Of a stretch of 64,000 nt of DNA, positions 59,061-64,000 are shown in pieces. Every line of letters starts with the position of its first letter. Within the stretch, counting starts at the first letter, position 1. The position numbers were made by a program, and so were the translations under genes. The stretch is taken from the NCBI GenBank assembly GCA_018389105.1, contig JACATO010000989.1, positions 558,001-622,000 of the forward strand. The letters are read 5' to 3'. The stretch comes from Nautilus pompilius (taxonomy: Eukaryota > Mollusca > Cephalopoda > Nautilida > Nautilidae). The notes beneath the pieces were generated by a model that saw only the letters and a program-made list of their open reading frames with translations, was not told the origin of the DNA and made no database searches.

Positions 59061-62000
59061 ATACATTATTAAAAAATGCTAAGTTAATGTTAGAAAAATC
59101 ATAGAAAATAAATCATCTTTTTAAGAAACCTGCTAGTCTATTTGTTAGCAAATGTGCTGTTCTTCTGGTAGACTGAGTGCACAACCAACTTTTTCTAATT
59201 TAAAAACGCCTAAATTTTAGCTTGCAAAAAGTTTAAGGTAAACTTTGCACAGACAAATATTGATATTTTTTAATTCTCCTTTTCTTTTCAGGCATTGAAT
59301 TTAGTTGGTAGGTGTGTTAGCTGTGCTTCATTGAAAGTTAACCTTGGTCTGTCATGAACTCGAATTTTTCTTTGAAATCTTAACAAAATTATCACATGAG
59401 GAAATGTATAAATTTGCATGGATTGTGTCTTGATAAAGCTTTATAGCTGAGCAAAGGTAATTCTTGATGGTCTTTGATAATGGACTACTATTGAATCATC
59501 ACTGTTGCATTTTTTTCCTTTTAATTGGTCCCTTTAGCATCACCTCTGGACCTTTAACAAGGAGCCCTGAGGCCACTATGAGGACTTGTTGTCTGGACTT
59601 GCAAGAAATTCCAGTTTCCAGTGGAAGATATGCTCTGACAACCACTGATACTTTGATTTGATTTATTCTTGCCCTGCTGACAATTGGTGCTGGCTGAAAC
59701 TTTGCAGATTGCCCACCAAATGTCTGCTTCTCAATATCTTATGAAGGAACCTGTTAAAAATAGGTGTGGAGAACCACACATCACCTCTCCGCTAGCCATT
59801 ATTTATTATGGAATTTTCACCATTGTCAGTCTTGATGTATAGGCACTGCATTTTTCACTACTCCATTCTGCAGGATCTCAATAAATTTAAATCTACTCAT
59901 TCTTTGTCATTCTTCCATTTCTATTGGTTAAAGGCTACTTTGGGTATTCAGTGCGATATGAAAGGATTTAATAGAATTTTATTGATTTTGCCTGATATAC
60001 CAGATTGCACATAAAATTTGCTTAATGAAGCTTGGTATACTGATAAATTTATTTGAATAAACAGATTTTTTGGAGAGGGTTAGAAGAGATTCAAAACTTT
60101 TCAAGTCAGGTAATGTTCTACACACTAAGGCTGCTTTAATTTATATTGCATAAGGACATTTATTAACCAGAATAAGCACAGGATCACTGTATATTAAAAT
60201 GATTTCACATGTGAGAAATAGAAAAATACTGTACATATTTCCGTAATGTGCAAGGGATTGAAGAGAGTTTTTCTTGTCTGCTTTTATTTGCTATCTGGCT
60301 CATATCACTGCATCCACTATATAATGTAATTAGTAAAAAAATTATATAATTAAATTTTAAATGAATGCAATAGATTATTTGTGGTAATCGTTAATTGTAA
60401 TAGTGTTAATTTGTTTAAAATCAAAATGATGGACATCTATTTTACCCAGAAAATGTCGTATAACATCGGTGACCTACTGACTCTTTGGTAGCTGAAACCA
60501 AACTAAATATTTTGTTATAATACAAAATAAAAATAATGGATCTATGCACAAACATTTATTTTTTTTCGTTTAATTAAAATAGTGTTAAGTAAAAAATGAA
60601 GATGTACAAGTTGTATTTCCTTGTAATGTTTACTATAGTTAAATAAACCCAAATTCCTGGATACTTATGTATCTTTTCTGACATTGCTACACATGCATTA
60701 ATCTTGTTTTTAAAGTCCCAATGCTGTGCACATCTTATTTTAACAGTGGGGGAAAACTCCAAATTTACTAATTTAGTAAAGATAGTTAATATCCATATAA
60801 ACCTGTAATTTAAAGATGGAACTTGCAAATATTTAAAGAAACACTAGAGAGACACTCTGTCCAATGTAAGTTGCATTGTCGAAGTAGTGTTTCAGATATA
60901 TTGTGTCATATTTAATATTGCAGGTGCACACAGCATGTCAGATGCTGCAATAATATTGGTTAATATTTCCATATTAACTAATTTTTTTTTTTTTTTTTTT
61001 AAAGAACCAGCAAGAGCTAATTCTCTTTTGGGGTCTTCATTTTATTCTCTTATCCCAAGTAATGCCACTATGCCCTGGTTCATGGGTAGCCAATGTTCTA
61101 AGAGCTGTGTATTGTACTTCCATTAAAGCTGAAATCAATCACAGTAAAAGCTTTCATCTTTCAGAAACTTTAGAATTTTGTTCCTATGGAAAACTTGCAT
61201 TATTACTCTGACATAAGGAAAAAATCCATGTGTGAGATAACTCGTGATGAATGAAAAATGTTTTTAAAGAAAAAAGATGTTTTTAAAAAATATTTGTATA
61301 CCATACATATAAAGAGGAAAATCAAGCAATCTGCCCTGTGGTATTTAAACTAAAGTTCTTTTTCGTCCATGCCATAGCAAAAATAACCAAGTACTAAATA
61401 TATTTTACTAGTGTGCCACTATATTTATGTCTTTGTAATATCAATCTCTAATTGTTAATGATCCTCTGTTAAAGTGTTTGTGTGTGCATTCATTGATTTG
61501 CCTCCAAATGTTTATCTACCAAATAAGTATGGCTGCTGATTTAAAACTCTTGAAAAGAAAAGAGACAACTTTGCTAGAGAGCGGTCTTCATAAAATTTCA
61601 TAGCCATAAAGAGTATGACAGCAAAAGAATTAGCCTTAAATCTGCTTTTGAAAATTTGCAGACATTTCATGGACATCTAGTAGGTATTTGGGAGATTTCA
61701 TACCATTGCATTGCAGGAAGGAAGGTTTTATAAATTGTCAGCATTCAGATTACGTTTCCAGGTTTGTTCAAATTGTGTTGATTTATTTAGACTTAATTTT
61801 TATGATAGCTATATATATCTGTTTTGTAATTTTGGATCTTATAATTGCTTATGTGGCATAATTTATAGGGGCAGGAAGTTTACAGCTTATATAAAAACTT
61901 TTGTTAAAAATATATCAGGTCAGAGATTCTTTTGGATTATTTAATAATCTTATAGTTTCAGAAATTTACCTAGAAATGTTAGTTAGTTATGGACACACAA

Positions 62001-64000
62001 CATGAATGGCTGAAAACCATTTTTGTTTGTGACATTTTACTTAGTGAGTCCAGGTAGCAAAATAAGGGAAAACAAAAATAAAAAAATAATAATACAACCT
62101 TTTCTGTCAAAATTTAGTAAACTTCTGTCAAATGAATGTAAAATTTCTCTGTTTAAATATGAATTTAATTTTTAATGTTAATAAATTATCTGAGAGCAAT
62201 CATTACTCATTTCTGGTTAGAACAAGTTATTCTATTCTTTAAGAAAATATATTCATATATCAAAAGTTGTGTTGTGGATGTATGACTGAAGTACTGAATA
62301 TTTTTATAAGGAAGAAATTAAATCCACAATTTCATGTCACCTGTTAGTGCCTATATATATATATGGGTTTTGTATGTCCATTTAGTGAAATCTATGGTAA
62401 TTCACCTTCAAGAAAATGACCTGACCTTTAGGTCATGCTATATCAGACATTATCAATTTTCCAAGACATTTTAAATCATACAATAATTCTTTGGATACAA
62501 TGCAAGGGATGGGGTTAATAAGTCAAGAATTTTTGGTTTTGTACAGAGGGCTAGGGATATCTTAAACATTTTATGACTTCATTCCTAAATTGGGCTTTGG
62601 ATTGCCTGATGTATCAATGTATCATGGCATCTCACATTGCACATCATTACCTTATGTGGGCAGGAGCTTTGCATACCCAAGACTCACCCCAGTTCTGCAC
62701 ATACAGTGCCTACAAACTCAGTAGACATAGCTTAGGTGTGGTAATGTTCATGCCAACTCCACAAATCTAAATTATTTCAATTACAGCTTGCAACAACAAT
62801 TTATTAAATGTCATTAACTTCCGTCAAAATCATGAGCTAAATGTGTAAGGTATTCCAAGAAAAAAGTTTCCAAAGACTGGAAAAATTGCTATTTAGATTT
62901 TTATTATTATTTTTTTTACTAATAAATATTACTTTTGCAAAACAATGAAACTAGATAAGTAGCCATGACAGGGCTATTAAAAACAGCAATATTTTGGTCG
63001 AACAAACCATTTTACTAGCACTTTTAAGCCAAATTCTATTATCTTTAGATTGAAGTGACTGTTTACCAGATGTAAAGAAGCAGCATTGGACTAAATGCAG
63101 CATCCAGGATTAAATCTAAAAATTTTCATATATTTTTGCTTTTTAAAGATTATTATCTGAACAGCCAAGGCTATATCTTGTATGCATGAAGTCCTAAACA
63201 AATGGTGAAGTTTAATTTGTTTCTCTTTTTTTTTCCTTAAAATTTTAAAATTTAAAAAATAAGGTTTTTTATTGTTATTACACTGAATTTATTAGGATTT
63301 TCCCACAAACTACACAAACATGAATTTGTAATGAATAATAAGCAAGGAAATTGTGAGTTAAATAATTCTAAATGTCTTATGTCAGTTCATTTAGGGGGAG
63401 CACTTTCATTCGAGAAAACATTATCATGTTTGTACAGATGATGCATTTGAATTGAGTCAGATAAAATAAGTTAGGAAATAAAAACTGTCAAGTGAGATAT
63501 TAAATTTTTGCTGACTGAACCCTAATTTGTTTGTGCTAGTGCACTAAATATGGTTAGTTTGTTCTCAGTGACAGGACATTTCAGAATGTTGCCTGCTAAT
63601 AACATTTATTACTGGAATGGCTTTTATAGAGCAATGCCAAGTTTAATCCAAGCTATGTTAGTGGATTTTTGTAATGATATTAATTGGATGTTACTCATAT
63701 TCCTTTTTAACTTGGAAATTACTTCCAGTTGCTGAAGCATTTTCTTTTCTTCCCTTGTTTTGTAAACTGAAACTTTAAGATTTATTTGCACCAAAGGGAG
63801 ATAACCAACTCTCTGAGACCACTTTTAGCAAGGTTGAACTAAAACAAATATATAGACAGAAACTTTTAAATTAATATTCATGGTCAGGTGATAACAATAC
63901 ATTTAATAATATAATGGTGAGAATTATAATGAAAATGCATTAAAAATGATTGATCAAGTAAAACATAAATTTCATTTAAAAACAAAAGGATTTGGATAAG
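59061..64000. other. Unassigned AT-rich sequence
   Basis: No element or exon recognised to the end of the window. Open frames at 59464-59661, 59808-60014, 60887-61126, 61711-61944, 62573-62770 and 63550-63735 (plus) have no recognised domain. There is a T run at 60982-61001 and an AT run at 62351-62364. Confidence 0.5.

Noticed and set aside
1-64000. CRISPR arrays, bacterial operons, phage or plasmid signals
   Set aside because: No regularly spaced direct repeats with spacers, no compact coding, and the element content is animal-type throughout.

Overview
The window reads as AT-rich nuclear DNA of an animal, most likely an invertebrate. I see no operons, ribosome-binding sites, intact long reading frames, rRNA or functional tRNA genes. 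Base composition is low in GC with many A/T homopolymers. Everything I recognise with confidence is a decayed mobile element: Tc1/mariner, pogo/Tigger-Jerky and hAT DNA transposons, a Penelope-like retroelement, and a family of tRNA-derived SINEs. There is also a broken copy of a gene family of unknown function that I recall as common in arthropod and other invertebrate genomes. I cannot name the species; arthropod or mollusc would both fit. The region is probably intergenic or part of a very long intron. No host exon could be assigned.

Layout. 0-5.7 kb: a 54-bp tandem duplication, a Tc1-like element (440-1392), two SINEs and a CTCF-like motif. 5.7-9.3 kb: a nearly full-length mariner (5691-6976, minus strand), a SINE, and the broken unknown-family gene (8560-9301). 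11-12.8 kb: two different Tc1/mariner relics in opposite orientation. 13-27 kb: mostly unassigned AT-rich DNA with microsatellites, a GC-richer block at 18.2-18.6 kb, a 22-bp direct repeat near 19.8 kb, a small fold-back element near 25.4 kb and a CpG-containing stretch near 26.5 kb. 27.8-29.1 kb: a Penelope-like reverse transcriptase relic interrupted by a possible SINE. 32.2-33.8 kb: a SINE and a second copy of the Tc1-like family seen at 440-1392. 35.9-37.6 kb: a hAT relic of the GTF2IRD2-like type. 40.4 kb: a SINE. 43.6-45.8 kb: a Jerky-like pogo element with matching ends. 46-48.6 kb: SINE pieces and a possible exon. 48.9-54.0 kb: a hAT element of the zinc-finger/DUF4371 type into which a Tigger-like element (50329-52450) inserted at a TA. 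54-64 kb: AT-rich DNA with one more SINE.

The elements do not work together. They are independent insertions of different ages, several nested, and every transposase carries stops or frameshifts. The best supported structural result is the nested insertion at 48.9-54 kb: removing the Tigger element with one TA brings the two hAT halves back into a single frame. I found no convincing new functional system. The items most worth follow-up are the unknown-family gene relic, the nested structure, the Penelope relic and a few short regulatory-looking or fold-back motifs.
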